Part shown: positions 43,473 through 52,632 of the stretch, in pieces
How positions within the stretch are numbered: position 1 is the first letter of the stretch
Layout of the letters: every line of letters starts with the position of its first letter
Assembly: GCF_026107415.2 (NCBI RefSeq)
Contig: NZ_JAPCHX010000003.1
Span: 1 to 64,000 of the forward strand
DNA: 64,000 nt
Reading direction: 5' to 3'
Source of the DNA: Microbacterium sp. MPKO10
Lineage (GTDB): Bacteria > Actinomycetota > Actinomycetes > Actinomycetales > Microbacteriaceae
Notes under the pieces: model-generated
Database searches by the model: none
Told to the model about the DNA's origin: nothing
What the model saw: only the letters and a program-made list of their open reading frames with translations
Made by a program: the position numbers and the translations under genes

Positions 43473-44789
43473 TCACTCGACGAACGTCGTCGGCAGAGCC
43501 GGATCACCGCGGCCCAGCCGAAACGCATCGGCGGGAAGCTCAGCACGAACATCCGCATGGTGTGCACGCGCGGCGTGAGTGCCGTCTGAGCCGATGTGTT
43601 GCTGATTGATCTCACCCGCTGCGATCAGCGGATGGAGAAGCGGGCGCTCGGTGGCCGGAATCGCCTGGGCGTCCTCCGGCCCGAGGCCGAGATACACCTT
43701 CTCCTGCCGGGCAATGCCGTTCTCGTCGCGCACGCGCGTGGCGAACTTGCGCCCGCCGACTGATCGTTTCCCCGCCGACGCCTTTGCGACAGGTACCCAC
43801 GAGCCGCCGTCACCCTGCCGGGCGACGAGCTTGTACACGAGCCCCGCGGCGGGCGATCCGGAACCGGTGACGAGAGACGTTCCGACACCATAGGAATCGA
43901 CCGGGGCGGATTGAAGCGTCGCGATCGCATACTCGTCAAGATCGCTCGTGACCGTGATCTTCGTCGCGTGCGCCCCGAGGCGATCCAGCTGACGGCGCAC
44001 GTCGACGACGAGTGTCGGCAGATCGCCGGAATCGAGCCTGATCGCTCCCAGATCCGGGCCAGCCACGCGAATCGCGGTCTCGACGCCCTGAGCAATGTCA
44101 TAGGTGTCGACAAGCAGTGTCGTTCCCGTTCCGGACGACGCGATCTGCGCCCGGAACGCCTCCTCCTCGTTCTCGTGGAGCAGCGTGAACGCGTGAGCGG
44201 CCGTGCCCATCGTCGGGATTCCCCACGTGCGCCCGGCTTCGAGATTGCTCGTCGCGTCGAAGCCTGCGATGTATGCGGCGCGGGCCGCGGCGATGGCGGC
44301 ATCCTCATGCGTGCGCCGCGAACCCATCTCGGCGAGCGGACGACCCGATGCGGCGGTCACCATGCGAGTTGCGGCAGCTGCCACCGCCGAGTCGTAATTC
44401 AGGATGCTGAGAATCAGCGTCTCGAGAAGCACACCCTCGCCGAACGAGGACTCGACAATGAGGATCGGTGACTCCGGGAAATATGCTTCACCGTCTGCGT
44501 ACCCCCAGACATCGCCCGTGAACCGGTAATCGGCCAGCCATTCGATCGTCGATGGATTCACGATCTCATGGGAGGAGAGCCACTCCAGTTCGGCATCGTC
44601 GAAGCGGAAATCGCGGATGCGTTCAAGAACACGCCCGATCCCCGCGACGACGCCATAACGACGAGCGCCGGGAAGGCGGCGCCCAAAGGCCTCGAACATG
44701 CACGGCGTGTCGGCCGTTCCGCGAGCGATCGCCGCCTCAAGCATGGTGAGCTCGTAGCGGTCTGTGCGCAATGCCGTCGACGTGTCCAC
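43473..44789 (-). CDS. pncB: Nicotinate phosphoribosyltransferase
   Basis: The 438-residue enzyme converts nicotinate and PRPP to nicotinate mononucleotide in NAD salvage. Family features are TDRYELTML near the N-terminus, FEAFGRRLPGARRYGVVAG near residue 35, and the phosphate-binding region around AIRLDSGDLPTL near 253. It starts with GTG at 44789. TAGGCT on the minus strand ends exactly six bases upstream. It is divergent from murI with 37 bp between start codons. Confidence 0.94.
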   Translation of the reverse strand: MDTSTALRTDRYELTMLEAAIARGTADTPCMFEAFGRRLPGARRYGVVAGIGRVLERIRDFRFDDAELEWLSSHEIVNPSTIEWLADYRFTGDVWGYADGEAYFPESPILIVESSFGEGVLLETLILSILNYDSAVAAAATRMVTAASGRPLAEMGSRRTHEDAAIAAARAAYIAGFDATSNLEAGRTWGIPTMGTAAHAFTLLHENEEEAFRAQIASSGTGTTLLVDTYDIAQGVETAIRVAGPDLGAIRLDSGDLPTLVVDVRRQLDRLGAHATKITVTSDLDEYAIATLQSAPVDSYGVGTSLVTGSGSPAAGLVYKLVARQGDGGSWVPVAKASAGKRSVGGRKFATRVRDENGIARQEKVYLGLGPEDAQAIPATERPLLHPLIAAGEINQQHIGSDGTHAARAHHADVRAELPADAFRLGRGDPALPTTFVE

Positions 44790-44795
44790 GCCTCA

Positions 44796-44820
44796 AGCCT
44801 AATGGCGAGGCCGCTAGGCT
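44796..44820. promoter_or_regulatory. Back-to-back TAGGCT promoters for pncB and murI
   Basis: AGCCTA at 44796-44801 is TAGGCT for the leftward pncB. TAGGCT at 44815-44820 serves the rightward murI. Each ends six bases before its GTG start codon. The two hexamers form an inverted repeat, so polymerases on the two genes should exclude each other. Confidence 0.6.
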
Positions 44821-44826
44821 TGAGGT

Positions 44827-45678
44827 GTGACTGATGCACCGATTGGGATATTCGACTCGGGGGTCGGCGGGCTGACCGTCGCACGGGCGATCCAAGACCA
44901 GCTTCCCAACGAATCGGTGCTCTACGTCGGCGACACGGCACATTCGCCGTACGGGCCCAAACCCATCGCTGACGTCCGGCGATTCGCACTCGATGTGCTC
45001 GACGATCTCGTCGCGCAAGGAGTGAAAATGATCGTCATCGCCTGCAACACGGCATCATCGGCGATGCTGCGGGATGCTCGTGAGCGATACTCCGTGCCCG
45101 TGATCGAAGTGATCCAACCTGCCGTGCGCACGGCGGTGACGACGACGCGCAATCACCGAGTCGGGGTCATCGGCACCGAGGGCACGATCAATTCCCGTGC
45201 GTACCACGACGCCTTTGCCGCAGCTCCGGACCTCGAGATCGTCGCGCGGGCGTGCCCGAGATTCGTGGAATTCGTGGAGGCCGGCGTCACGACGGGCGCT
45301 GAGGTGCTTGACGTCGCCGAGGACTACCTGAGCCCGCTGCGCCGCGCGGGAATCGACACGCTCGTGCTCGGATGCACCCACTATCCGTTCCTCAGGGGCG
45401 TGATCTCGTATGTCATGGGCCCGGAGGTCACTTTGGTCTCGAGTGATACCGAGACCGCGAACGACGTGTACCGTACGCTCATCGACCGGGGGATCGCCCG
45501 GACAGCATCCGCGCCGCCGGCGCATCATTACGAAGCCACGGGGCAAAGCGCCGACGAGTTCCTCGAACTCGCGCACCGACTGATTGGGCACGAGATCTCG
45601 TCTGTCAATCTTGTGCAGACGGGCGCAATCGACCTTGCCTCACTGCACGCAGCACTCAAAGAAGGAGACCATACGTGA
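44827..45678 (+). CDS. murI: Glutamate racemase
   Basis: The 283-residue enzyme makes D-glutamate for peptidoglycan. The catalytic cysteines are in VIACNTASS near residue 73 and GCTHYPF near 184. The N-terminal [13 protein letters not shown] is the family signature. It starts with GTG at 44827, with no Shine-Dalgarno and a TAGGCT six bases before. It overlaps rph by four bases and begins the murI-rph-rdgB operon, an order seen across Actinobacteria. Confidence 0.96.
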   Translation: MTDAPIGIFDSGVGGLTVARAIQDQLPNESVLYVGDTAHSPYGPKPIADVRRFALDVLDDLVAQGVKMIVIACNTASSAMLRDARERYSVPVIEVIQPAVRTAVTTTRNHRVGVIGTEGTINSRAYHDAFAAAPDLEIVARACPRFVEFVEAGVTTGAEVLDVAEDYLSPLRRAGIDTLVLGCTHYPFLRGVISYVMGPEVTLVSSDTETANDVYRTLIDRGIARTASAPPAHHYEATGQSADEFLELAHRLIGHEISSVNLVQTGAIDLASLHAALKEGDHT

Positions 45679-46406
45679 CAACACGCAAAGACGGACGCAC
45701 TCCCGATCAGCTTCGGCCAATCACGATCGAGCGCGGCTGGAGCGAGCAGGCCGAAGGCTCGGCGCTGATCTCGTTCGGCAAGACGAAGGTGCTCTGCACC
45801 GCGTCGTTCACTCCCGGCGTGCCGCGCTGGCTGAGCGGCAAGGGCAAAGGCTGGGTGACCGCGGAATATGCGATGTTGCCGCGCGCGACCAATGAGCGCT
45901 CAAGCCGCGAATCCGTCAAAGGAAAGATCGGCGGCCGCACGCACGAGATCTCGCGCCTGATCGGACGCAGCCTGCGCGCCGTCGTCGACATGAAGGCGTT
46001 GGGGGAGAACACAATCGTGATCGACTGCGACGTGCTGCAGGCCGATGGCGGAACGCGCACTGCCGCGATCACCGGTGCATACGTCGCACTCGTCGATGCG
46101 ATGGAATGGGCGCGCGGCAAAGGGCACATTGGCAAGAACTCAGTGCCCCTCATCGACAGCGTGTCTGCGGTCTCCGTCGGGATCATCGACGGCGAGCCGA
46201 TGCTCGACCTTCCATACGTCGAGGACGTGCGAGCGGAGACAGACATGAACGTCGTCGTCACCGGGCGCGGGCTCTTCGTCGAAGTGCAGGGCACCGCAGA
46301 GGGTGCACCGTTTGATCGCGGTGAGTTGGACGCTCTTCTCGACCTGGCGACCGCTGGGGCGCAGGAACTCAGCGGGTTCCAGCGCGAAGCCCTCGAGCGC
46401 GCATGA
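45675..46406 (+). CDS. rph: Ribonuclease PH
   Basis: The 243-residue phosphorolytic 3'-5' exoribonuclease matures tRNA 3' ends. Signatures are [12 protein letters not shown] at the start, a phosphate-binding GGTRTAAI near residue 122 and the terminal [10 protein letters not shown]. It starts with GTG after GAAGGAGACC and overlaps murI (GTGA) and rdgB (ATGA). Confidence 0.97.
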   Translation: MTTRKDGRTPDQLRPITIERGWSEQAEGSALISFGKTKVLCTASFTPGVPRWLSGKGKGWVTAEYAMLPRATNERSSRESVKGKIGGRTHEISRLIGRSLRAVVDMKALGENTIVIDCDVLQADGGTRTAAITGAYVALVDAMEWARGKGHIGKNSVPLIDSVSAVSVGIIDGEPMLDLPYVEDVRAETDMNVVVTGRGLFVEVQGTAEGAPFDRGELDALLDLATAGAQELSGFQREALERA

Positions 46407-46990
46407 CACTCGATGTCGTGCTCGCGAGCCACAACGCGCACAAGATCACGGAATTTCAGAAGATTCTCGGTCGCGACGTCCCCGACATCGCCATCGAACC
46501 TTACGACGGACCGGAACCTATAGAAGACGGCGTGAGCTTCGATGAGAACGCGCTGATCAAGGCCCGGGCCGCGGCGGCTCACACTGGACGGATCGCCCTC
46601 GCCGATGACAGCGGCATCAGTGTCGACATCATGGGCGGAGCACCGGGGATCTTCTCGGCGCGGTGGTCGGGTACGCGGAAGGATGACGAGAACCGGCGGC
46701 TGCTGCTCGCGCAGCTCGCGGACATCGGCGATGCGCATCGTGCTGCAACATTCCACTGCGCAATCGCCATCGTCGATCCGAAAAGCGGGTTGGAGCAGGT
46801 CGCCCGGGGGGAGTGGCCGGGGCGCGTAGCCCACCACGAGAGCGGCGATCACGGCTTCGGCTATGACCCGATCTTCGTCCCGGAGGGATACACGGTCAGT
46901 TCCGCTGAACTCGCCCCGGACGAGAAGAACGAGATCTCGCACCGGGCTCGTGCCTTCCGCGCTGCCGTGCCGATTCTTCAGGCACTGTGA
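46403..46990 (+). CDS. rdgB: XTP/dITP diphosphatase (RdgB/HAM1)
   Basis: The 195-residue enzyme removes deaminated purine nucleotides such as XTP and ITP from the pool. Motifs include [13 protein letters not shown] at the N-terminus, FDENALIKA near residue 50, ADDSGI near 70 and FGYDPIFVP near 152. It is translationally coupled to rph. Confidence 0.96.
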   Translation: MTLDVVLASHNAHKITEFQKILGRDVPDIAIEPYDGPEPIEDGVSFDENALIKARAAAAHTGRIALADDSGISVDIMGGAPGIFSARWSGTRKDDENRRLLLAQLADIGDAHRAATFHCAIAIVDPKSGLEQVARGEWPGRVAHHESGDHGFGYDPIFVPEGYTVSSAELAPDEKNEISHRARAFRAAVPILQAL

Positions 46991-47016
46991 ACCGCTTCGC
47001 GTCGGGCGCGGATTGG

Positions 47017-47040
47017 TAATGAGAATGGCCATCATTCCTA
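47017..47040. promoter_or_regulatory. Possible Zur/Fur-type metal operator
   Basis: The AT-rich interval reads TAATGAGAAT, then GGCC, then ATCATTCCTA. The half sites resemble actinobacterial Zur boxes (TGAnAAT...TCA), but the dyad is imperfect outside ATGGCCAT. It lies 50 bp before a CDF metal exporter, which makes metal control plausible. Confidence 0.3.
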
Positions 47041-47090
47041 TCTGCGAGACACGCTGGAGAACCGCGAGCGAACCTGCCTAACGTGGAGGC

Positions 47091-47999
47091 ATGGCCCACG
47101 ATCACTCTCACGGAACGACGAACCGGAAACGGCTCATCGTCGTCATCGTTTTGGTCTCGGCAACGCTGGTTGCCGAGGTGGTCGGAGGCATATTCACCGG
47201 CTCGCTTGCCCTGCTCGCGGACGCGGGACACATGTTCTCCGACCTCACCGGGCTCATCATCGCGCTGATCGCGATCGGCATCGCCGCTCGTCCGGCCACG
47301 GATCGGCACACCTGGGGCTTCCAGAGGACCGAGGTTCTCGCTGCTCTTCTCAACGGACTGATCCTCACTGTCGTCGCGGTCACCGTCGCCCTGGAAGGGA
47401 TTCAGCGGCTCATCGAGCCTGACCCCGGCCAAGTCGATGGGCTGCCTGTACTCCTTGTCGCGCTCGTCGGACTCGTCGTCAATGCGATCTCGCTGGCGCT
47501 CCTGCGAGACGGCGCGCAGCGATCGATCAACATGAAGGGCGCCTACCTCGAGGTCTTCGGCGACCTTCTCGGGTCTGTCCTCGTCGCAGGCGCAGCGATC
47601 GTGATCATGACGACGGGCTTCGTCGAAGCTGATGCGATCGCGTCGCTGCTCATCGCCGCCGGCATCCTTCCCCGTGCCGGGATCCTGCTGCGTGACGTGT
47701 GGCGGGTCCTCAATGAGTCCACACCGGTGGGCACTGACGTCGAGTTGATCCGCGATCACGTGCGGGCGGCGCCGGGTGTCATCGACGTCCACGATGTTCA
47801 TGTGTGGTCGATCACGTCGGGAGCGTCGGTGTTCTCGGCCCACGTCATTGTGACGCAGGAAGTGTTTGCGCAGGGGCGCGTCGCCGGTCTTCTCGATGAG
47901 CTCGGCTCGTGCCTTGCCGAGCACTTCGACGTCGAGCATTCGACATTCCAGCTCGAGCCCGCCACCCGCACAGTGAGTGAAGACACCACGCACGCGTGA
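47091..47999 (+). CDS. Cation diffusion facilitator (zinc/cadmium exporter)
   Basis: The 302-residue inner-membrane protein should export zinc or a similar divalent metal in exchange for protons. It has six hydrophobic segments. The metal site is formed by LLADAGHMFSD in helix 2 (near residue 40) and the corresponding LEVFGDLLGS in helix 5 (near 156). An N-terminal HDHSHG cluster and a C-terminal ferredoxin-like domain with HDVHVW near 232 complete the ZitB/CzcD pattern. TAACGT ends six bases before the ATG, and GGAGG is also present. Confidence 0.94.
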   Translation: MAHDHSHGTTNRKRLIVVIVLVSATLVAEVVGGIFTGSLALLADAGHMFSDLTGLIIALIAIGIAARPATDRHTWGFQRTEVLAALLNGLILTVVAVTVALEGIQRLIEPDPGQVDGLPVLLVALVGLVVNAISLALLRDGAQRSINMKGAYLEVFGDLLGSVLVAGAAIVIMTTGFVEADAIASLLIAAGILPRAGILLRDVWRVLNESTPVGTDVELIRDHVRAAPGVIDVHDVHVWSITSGASVFSAHVIVTQEVFAQGRVAGLLDELGSCLAEHFDVEHSTFQLEPATRTVSEDTTHA

Positions 48000-48009
48000 C
48001 GCAGCGGTG

Positions 48010-48744
48010 TCAGCGCCGAGGCTTGTCGACCATGCACTGGTCCTGCTGAGACTCGGCTGCCGCTGCAGCATCCGGATGAGTCTCTCGGCGAGTCGCGAGT
48101 GCGTTCTTTGCCTTGCGCCGGGCCGACAGATAGTGCCAGACGGAGGGCACGACCGTCAGCACAACAGCCGCCACAAGGATCAGGTCGATGTAGTCGCGCA
48201 CAAAATCGGCGATGGGCGGAACATAACTCAGGAAGTATCCGGCGAACACAATGCCGCCGCTCCAGATCATCGCGCCGATGAAGTTGTACAGGCTGTACCG
48301 GCGGTAGTCCATGTGGGCGACACCCGCCGCGACGGGAGCGAACGTGCGCACCACCGGTACGAAGCGGGCGGCGACCACCGCGAAGGGGCCGAAACGTTCG
48401 AAGAACGCATTGGTGCGATTCACGTTCTCGGCGCTGAATAGGCCAGATTCTTTGCGCTCGAATACCTTCGGCCCGCCGCGGTTGCCGATCAGATAGCCGA
48501 CCTCACCGCCGAGGAATGCGGCAGCGCCGATGAACAGGGCGACCCACCACACATCGAAGCCGAGTCCGGGGGTGAATGACAGCAGCCCGGCCATCAGCAG
48601 GAGCGTGTCGCCGGGGAGGAGGAATCCGACGAGAAGACCGGTTTCAGCAAAGACGATGAGGCACACGACAAGCACCGCCCATGGACCCGCGGTCGTGATG
48701 ATCAGCTCAGGATCGAGCCACGGGATGAGACCGGCGTGCATCAT
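48010..48744 (-). CDS. DedA family membrane protein
   Basis: The 244-residue protein has the DedA/VTT fold with about five hydrophobic segments. Typical motifs are FAETGLLVGFLLPGD near residue 33, FLGGEVGYLIG near 77 and FARFVPVVRTFAPV near 125. DedA proteins act in lipid-carrier (undecaprenyl phosphate) or phospholipid recycling across the membrane. The cytoplasmic C-terminus is basic, then Ala/Gln-rich. The gene converges on the CDF exporter, with 10 bp between stops. Confidence 0.93.
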   Translation of the reverse strand: MMHAGLIPWLDPELIITTAGPWAVLVVCLIVFAETGLLVGFLLPGDTLLLMAGLLSFTPGLGFDVWWVALFIGAAAFLGGEVGYLIGNRGGPKVFERKESGLFSAENVNRTNAFFERFGPFAVVAARFVPVVRTFAPVAAGVAHMDYRRYSLYNFIGAMIWSGGIVFAGYFLSYVPPIADFVRDYIDLILVAAVVLTVVPSVWHYLSARRKAKNALATRRETHPDAAAAAESQQDQCMVDKPRR

Positions 48745-48790
48745 CAGGTGTGCTCCCTACGGATGGGGTTCGACAGGGCGATAGCCCGCG

Positions 48791-48872
48791 TGCGGAAGGT
48801 GGGACTTGAACCCACACGCTCGAAAGCACAGGAACCTAAATCCTGCGTGTCTGCCAATTTCACCACTCCCGC
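48791..48872 (-). tRNA. tRNA-Leu (TAG)
   Basis: On the minus strand an 82-nt class II tRNA begins at 48872. The anticodon loop TTTAGGT gives anticodon TAG. A long variable arm (GCTTTCGAGC) and the T arm (GTTCAAGTC) are present. The acceptor stem has one G-T pair. The CCA end is not encoded. Confidence 0.95.
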
Positions 48873-48994
48873 GTACGACCCAGTTTATTGACTTTCTCTT
48901 GTACACAGACTGTGAGATCCCTCCGATCATCCGGGCCCGCGCGAGACTGTGGATAACTTTCACGTCGGTCTCGCGTTTTCGGCATGATGGCGGC

Positions 48995-50230
48995 ATGACG
49001 ACGAGCGCAGTGGACATCATCGCTGAGGCTGTCCGCGAGCGCGTACGACGTGAGGGAACCGACCTCGCGAACCACGCTGAGCTCACCGAACGCTACGTCT
49101 CGGACGAGCTGCGACGCTACTCTGAACAGGCACTTGCCGGAACCGGGCAGCTGATCGACGATGAGCGGGCCGCCGCACGTCAGATCATCGCGACACTGAC
49201 GGGGCTCGGTCCGCTGCAGGCGTTTCTTGACGATCCAGAGATCGAAGAGATCTGGATTAACAGCCCCACGCGCGTCTTCGTGGCCCGAGGAGGAGACCCC
49301 GAGCTCACCGATGTCATGCTGACCGAAACCGGCGTTCGAGACCTCGTCGAGCGGATGCTGCAGGCCACGGGAAGGCGCGTTGATGTCAGCTCGCCCTTCG
49401 TTGACGCCTCCCTCGACGATGGGTCTCGTCTTCACGTCGTGATTCCGGATGTGACGCGTCGGCACATGGCCGTGAACATTCGCAAATTCACGCATCGCAT
49501 TCGCACACTCGAGGATCTCGTTGCCCGGGAGGCCCTGTCTGAGGAGGCCTCGGAGTTCCTGTCGACAAGCGTGCGCGCCGGCTGCAACATCCTGGTGTCG
49601 GGTGCGACGCAGGCAGGCAAGACGACGCTGCTCGGCGCGCTGCTGAACGCGGTGTCGCAGTCAGAGCGCATCATCACGGTTGAAGAGACCTTCGAGCTCG
49701 ACGTCACAGCGGCGGATGCTGTCGGCCTGCAGTGTCGCCAGCCGAGCCTCGAGGGAACGGGAGAGATCACACTGCGCCGCCTCATCAAGGAATCGCTCCG
49801 CATGCGCCCCGACAGGATCGTCGTGGGTGAGGTACGCGAGGCAGAGAGCCTCGATCTGCTCATCGCTCTGAATTCCGGTGTTCCGGGCGCGTGCACCGTG
49901 CACGCCAACTCGGCGACGGACGCGCTGCGAAAACTCTGCCTGCTCCCTCTCCTCGCCGGGGCGAACATCGACAGCGCCTTCGTCGTGCCGACAGTGGCCT
50001 CGTGTGTCGATCTCGTCGTCCACTGCGCTCGCGATGCCGCGGGCGTGCGACGGATCGTCGAAATCGCGGCTCCAACGGGACGTTCGCACGACGGGCAGCT
50101 CGAGGCAACGACGATCTACCGGCGGACGGCACACGGTCTTGGCGCGACCGGAGCCATCCCTGAACAGACCGACAAATATGTGGCGGCGGGAATCGACGTC
50201 GCCGAGCTCGTGACTAGGGGAGCATCATGA
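48995..50230 (+). CDS. tadA: Tad pilus assembly ATPase (TadA/CpaF)
   Basis: The 411-residue secretion ATPase powers Tad (Flp) pilus assembly. The N-domain contains GLGPLQAFLDDPEIEEIW, typical of CpaF. Walker A is SGATQAGKTTLL near residue 212, with Gln-Ala in place of the common Gly-Ser. The Asp box and Walker B regions follow (EETFEL, RPDRIVVGEVRE near 275), then the His box TVHANS. I chose ATG 48995 because the region upstream overlaps the tRNA-Leu promoter. A TadZ/Ssd protein, often the first gene of such operons, is not present. The stop overlaps the next gene (ATGA). Confidence 0.93.
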   Translation: MTTSAVDIIAEAVRERVRREGTDLANHAELTERYVSDELRRYSEQALAGTGQLIDDERAAARQIIATLTGLGPLQAFLDDPEIEEIWINSPTRVFVARGGDPELTDVMLTETGVRDLVERMLQATGRRVDVSSPFVDASLDDGSRLHVVIPDVTRRHMAVNIRKFTHRIRTLEDLVAREALSEEASEFLSTSVRAGCNILVSGATQAGKTTLLGALLNAVSQSERIITVEETFELDVTAADAVGLQCRQPSLEGTGEITLRRLIKESLRMRPDRIVVGEVREAESLDLLIALNSGVPGACTVHANSATDALRKLCLLPLLAGANIDSAFVVPTVASCVDLVVHCARDAAGVRRIVEIAAPTGRSHDGQLEATTIYRRTAHGLGATGAIPEQTDKYVAAGIDVAELVTRGAS

Positions 50231-51099
50231 TCGCTCTGGGGCTCGGCCTAATCCTGGGCATGGGCGGGGCGCTCATCGTGATCGCCGCGGCATTTCCCGA
50301 TACCGTTCTTGTACGCCCAAGCACAGGCGAGCACGCTCTCGGGCACGAGCTGCGGTCGCGTCTGTCTCTTGCCGGCCTGAATTCTGTGCCCGTGCCGGTC
50401 TTCTTTGTGGTGTCGATTCTGCTCGGCGCGCTGGCCGGCGGTGCCGTTCAGGCGTGGTTCGGCATCATCATCCTGACGGTCTTGGCCGGTACGGTCGGGC
50501 TTCTCGCTCCGGTCACCATCGTGACGTGGCGGGCACGGGCGACGCGGCGAGCACATCGGATGCTGTGGCCGGACGTCGTCGATCATCTGGTCTCGTCTAT
50601 TCGCGCAGGAACCGCCCTTCCCGATGCACTCGCTCAGCTTGCCGAAGCCGGTCCGGAGTCACTCCGAGGGTCTTTCCGCTCCTTCGCGCATGACTACCGC
50701 ACCTCCGCGTCTTTCACTGGTGCGCTTGATCGTCTCAAGCAAGATCTCGGAGACCCCGTTGCCGACCGCATCATCGAGACGCTGAAGATGGCGCGCGAGG
50801 TCGGAGGCACAGAGCTTCCGGGAGTGCTCCGCAGCCTCTCGGCAGCTATTCGCGAAGACTCGGGGATCCGCTCCGAGGTCGATGCCCGGCAATCGTGGGT
50901 GCGCAACGCCGCCAAGCTCGGGGTCGCGGCGCCCTGGCTGATTCTGTTCCTTCTCGCCTCCCGGCCCGAGGCCGCGGCCGCCTATAATTCGCCGATCGGA
51001 GTCACGGTAATCGTCGCCGGCGCCGTGGTGTCTGTGGTTGCGTATCGATTCATGCTCGCGCTCGGTCGCCTTCCCGAAGAGCGGAGGTGGTTCCGGTGA
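50227..51099 (+). CDS. tadB: Tad inner-membrane platform protein TadB-like (T2SSF)
   Basis: The 290-residue protein has hydrophobic segments at both ends and a T2SSF cytoplasmic domain (VSSIRAGTALPDALAQL near residue 123, then a second AREVGGTELPGVL block). With the following TadC it forms the membrane platform for pilin extraction. It is coupled to tadA (ATGA) and to tadC (GTGA). Confidence 0.9.
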   Translation: MIALGLGLILGMGGALIVIAAAFPDTVLVRPSTGEHALGHELRSRLSLAGLNSVPVPVFFVVSILLGALAGGAVQAWFGIIILTVLAGTVGLLAPVTIVTWRARATRRAHRMLWPDVVDHLVSSIRAGTALPDALAQLAEAGPESLRGSFRSFAHDYRTSASFTGALDRLKQDLGDPVADRIIETLKMAREVGGTELPGVLRSLSAAIREDSGIRSEVDARQSWVRNAAKLGVAAPWLILFLLASRPEAAAAYNSPIGVTVIVAGAVVSVVAYRFMLALGRLPEERRWFR

Positions 51100-52019
51100 C
51101 CGGTCTTGCCGTCGTACTCGGCTGCATGCTCGGAGTGGGGCTCTGGTCCGTCGCGGCCGTTGTTCCTCGTGTGGGCGCGCGTCGACTGTCGGAGAGGATC
51201 GCACCGTACCTGCTCGACGTTTCTGAGGAGGCACGGCAGCTGACGGAGCGACGGGTCTCGGACCCTCTTCCCGTGCTCGGGCGGTTGCTCTCACCCGTGG
51301 TCGGCCGCGCGGTGCGCGCGCTTTCTGCGCTTCTGGGCGGCAACGTGTCTGTCGAGAAGTGGTTGGCCCAGGCTGGGTGGTCTTTGAACGTGCAGCAGTT
51401 CCGCGTGCGCCAAGTGCTGCTGGGAGGAGCCGGAATTGTCGCCGGTTCAGCACTCGGCGTTGTCTTTGCTCAGAACGGTCGTCCGATGGCAGGCGTCGCC
51501 ATGCCATTCGCGGTTGCCGCTGCAGCCGTCGTCGGATGCGACGTGTACCTGCGTCGTCGCGCAGCATCCCGTGTCACCCGCATCAGTGAGGAGGTCCCGA
51601 CGGTTCTGGAGTTCCTCAGCCTGTCGCTCTCTGCCGGGGAGGGCATCGTCGATGCTCTGCGGCGGATCGCGCGAATCGGATCGGGGGAGTTGAGCGTTGA
51701 GGTGAGGCTCACTCTCGTCGACATATCGGCGGGCGTCCCGGTCGCCGTCGCCCTGACTCGCTGCGCGGCACGGGTCGGCTCCCCATCGCTCACGCGCGCC
51801 GTGGAACAGATGCGTGCGGCGATGGAACACGGATCTCCGATCGCCCAGGTGCTGAGGGCTCAGGCGCAGGACGCCCGCGACGATCTCAAACGATCGCTTC
51901 TCGAAGCAGCCGGGCGCAAGGAAGTCGCGATGCTTGTACCGCTTGTGCTGCTGATTCTGCCGCTGTCCATCGCCTTCGCCCTCTTGCCGGGCATTTTTGT
52001 TCTGCGCGCCGGATTCTAA
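51096..52019 (+). CDS. tadC: Tad inner-membrane platform protein TadC-like (T2SSF)
   Basis: The protein has about 307 residues with N-terminal and central membrane segments, a T2SSF domain (LSLSAGEGIVDALRR near residue 178) and a C-terminal hydrophobic pair. GTG 51096 has GGAGGTGG upstream and overlaps the TadB stop. A GTG at 51087 is in frame but lies inside that Shine-Dalgarno. Confidence 0.9.
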   Translation: MTGLAVVLGCMLGVGLWSVAAVVPRVGARRLSERIAPYLLDVSEEARQLTERRVSDPLPVLGRLLSPVVGRAVRALSALLGGNVSVEKWLAQAGWSLNVQQFRVRQVLLGGAGIVAGSALGVVFAQNGRPMAGVAMPFAVAAAAVVGCDVYLRRRAASRVTRISEEVPTVLEFLSLSLSAGEGIVDALRRIARIGSGELSVEVRLTLVDISAGVPVAVALTRCAARVGSPSLTRAVEQMRAAMEHGSPIAQVLRAQAQDARDDLKRSLLEAAGRKEVAMLVPLVLLILPLSIAFALLPGIFVLRAGF

Positions 52020-52052
52020 CATCGATGACCATCGGAGAAAGTGAGAGGAAAA

Positions 52053-52235
52053 ATGAAGACGCTGAGACGTCGGCTGCTCGACGTGCCTGACCTGGCAGAT
52101 GACACGGGCGATGTTCCCGGGTGGGTGTTGATCACGCTCATGACAGCTGGGCTCGTGATCCTGATCTGGGGGCTTGCCGGCCCCGCGCTGAGTGCGATCT
52201 TCGAGCAGGCCATCGCCAAGGTCACAGGAATGTGA
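52053..52235 (+). CDS. Small Flp-like pilin candidate
   Basis: The 60-residue protein has a charged N-terminus, then PG, then a hydrophobic helix (WVLITLMTAGLVILIWGLAG) and a short tail. Position and size match the major Flp pilin slot of actinobacterial tad operons. It lacks the Glu at +5 usual in type IV prepilins; Thr occupies that position if cleavage follows the Gly. ATG 52053 follows AGAGGAAAA. Confidence 0.7.
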   Translation: MKTLRRRLLDVPDLADDTGDVPGWVLITLMTAGLVILIWGLAGPALSAIFEQAIAKVTGM

Positions 52236-52236
52236 C

Positions 52237-52632
52237 GTGGGGCTTCGCCAACGGCTGTGCGCCGACGACGGGTCCGCCGTCGCTGAGTTCTCGCTCGTCG
52301 CTGGTCTGCTCACACTGCTGACGGTGAGCGTGATCCAGCTGGGACTGGCGTTGCTGGTGCGCAATACGGTGCTGGATGCTGCCGCCGAAGGAGCCCGCAC
52401 GGCGGCGTTGGCCGACTCGACACTGTCAGACGGCGCTGCCCTCACGCGGGAGCTCATCTCAACGGCGATCGGACCCGACTACGTGGGAGACATTGCCGTC
52501 TCATACGAGACCTGGAACGGCCAGCCCTGCGCTGAAGTGACGGTGACGACGACACTCCCGGTGATCGGGCTGATCGGCATTGACAGCGGTTTGGAGGTAT
52601 CAGGGCATGCGGCTCGCGAAACGCTTGACTGA
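52237..52632 (+). CDS. TadE-like minor pilin
   Basis: The 131-residue protein has the TadE signature: DDGSAVAEFSLVAGLLT near the N-terminus, with the conserved Glu before a hydrophobic helix, then an extracytoplasmic domain containing LDAAAEGARTAA. It begins with GTG 52237 after CACAGGAA, one base after the previous stop. It overlaps the next gene by 26 bp. Confidence 0.82.
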   Translation: MGLRQRLCADDGSAVAEFSLVAGLLTLLTVSVIQLGLALLVRNTVLDAAAEGARTAALADSTLSDGAALTRELISTAIGPDYVGDIAVSYETWNGQPCAEVTVTTTLPVIGLIGIDSGLEVSGHAARETLD

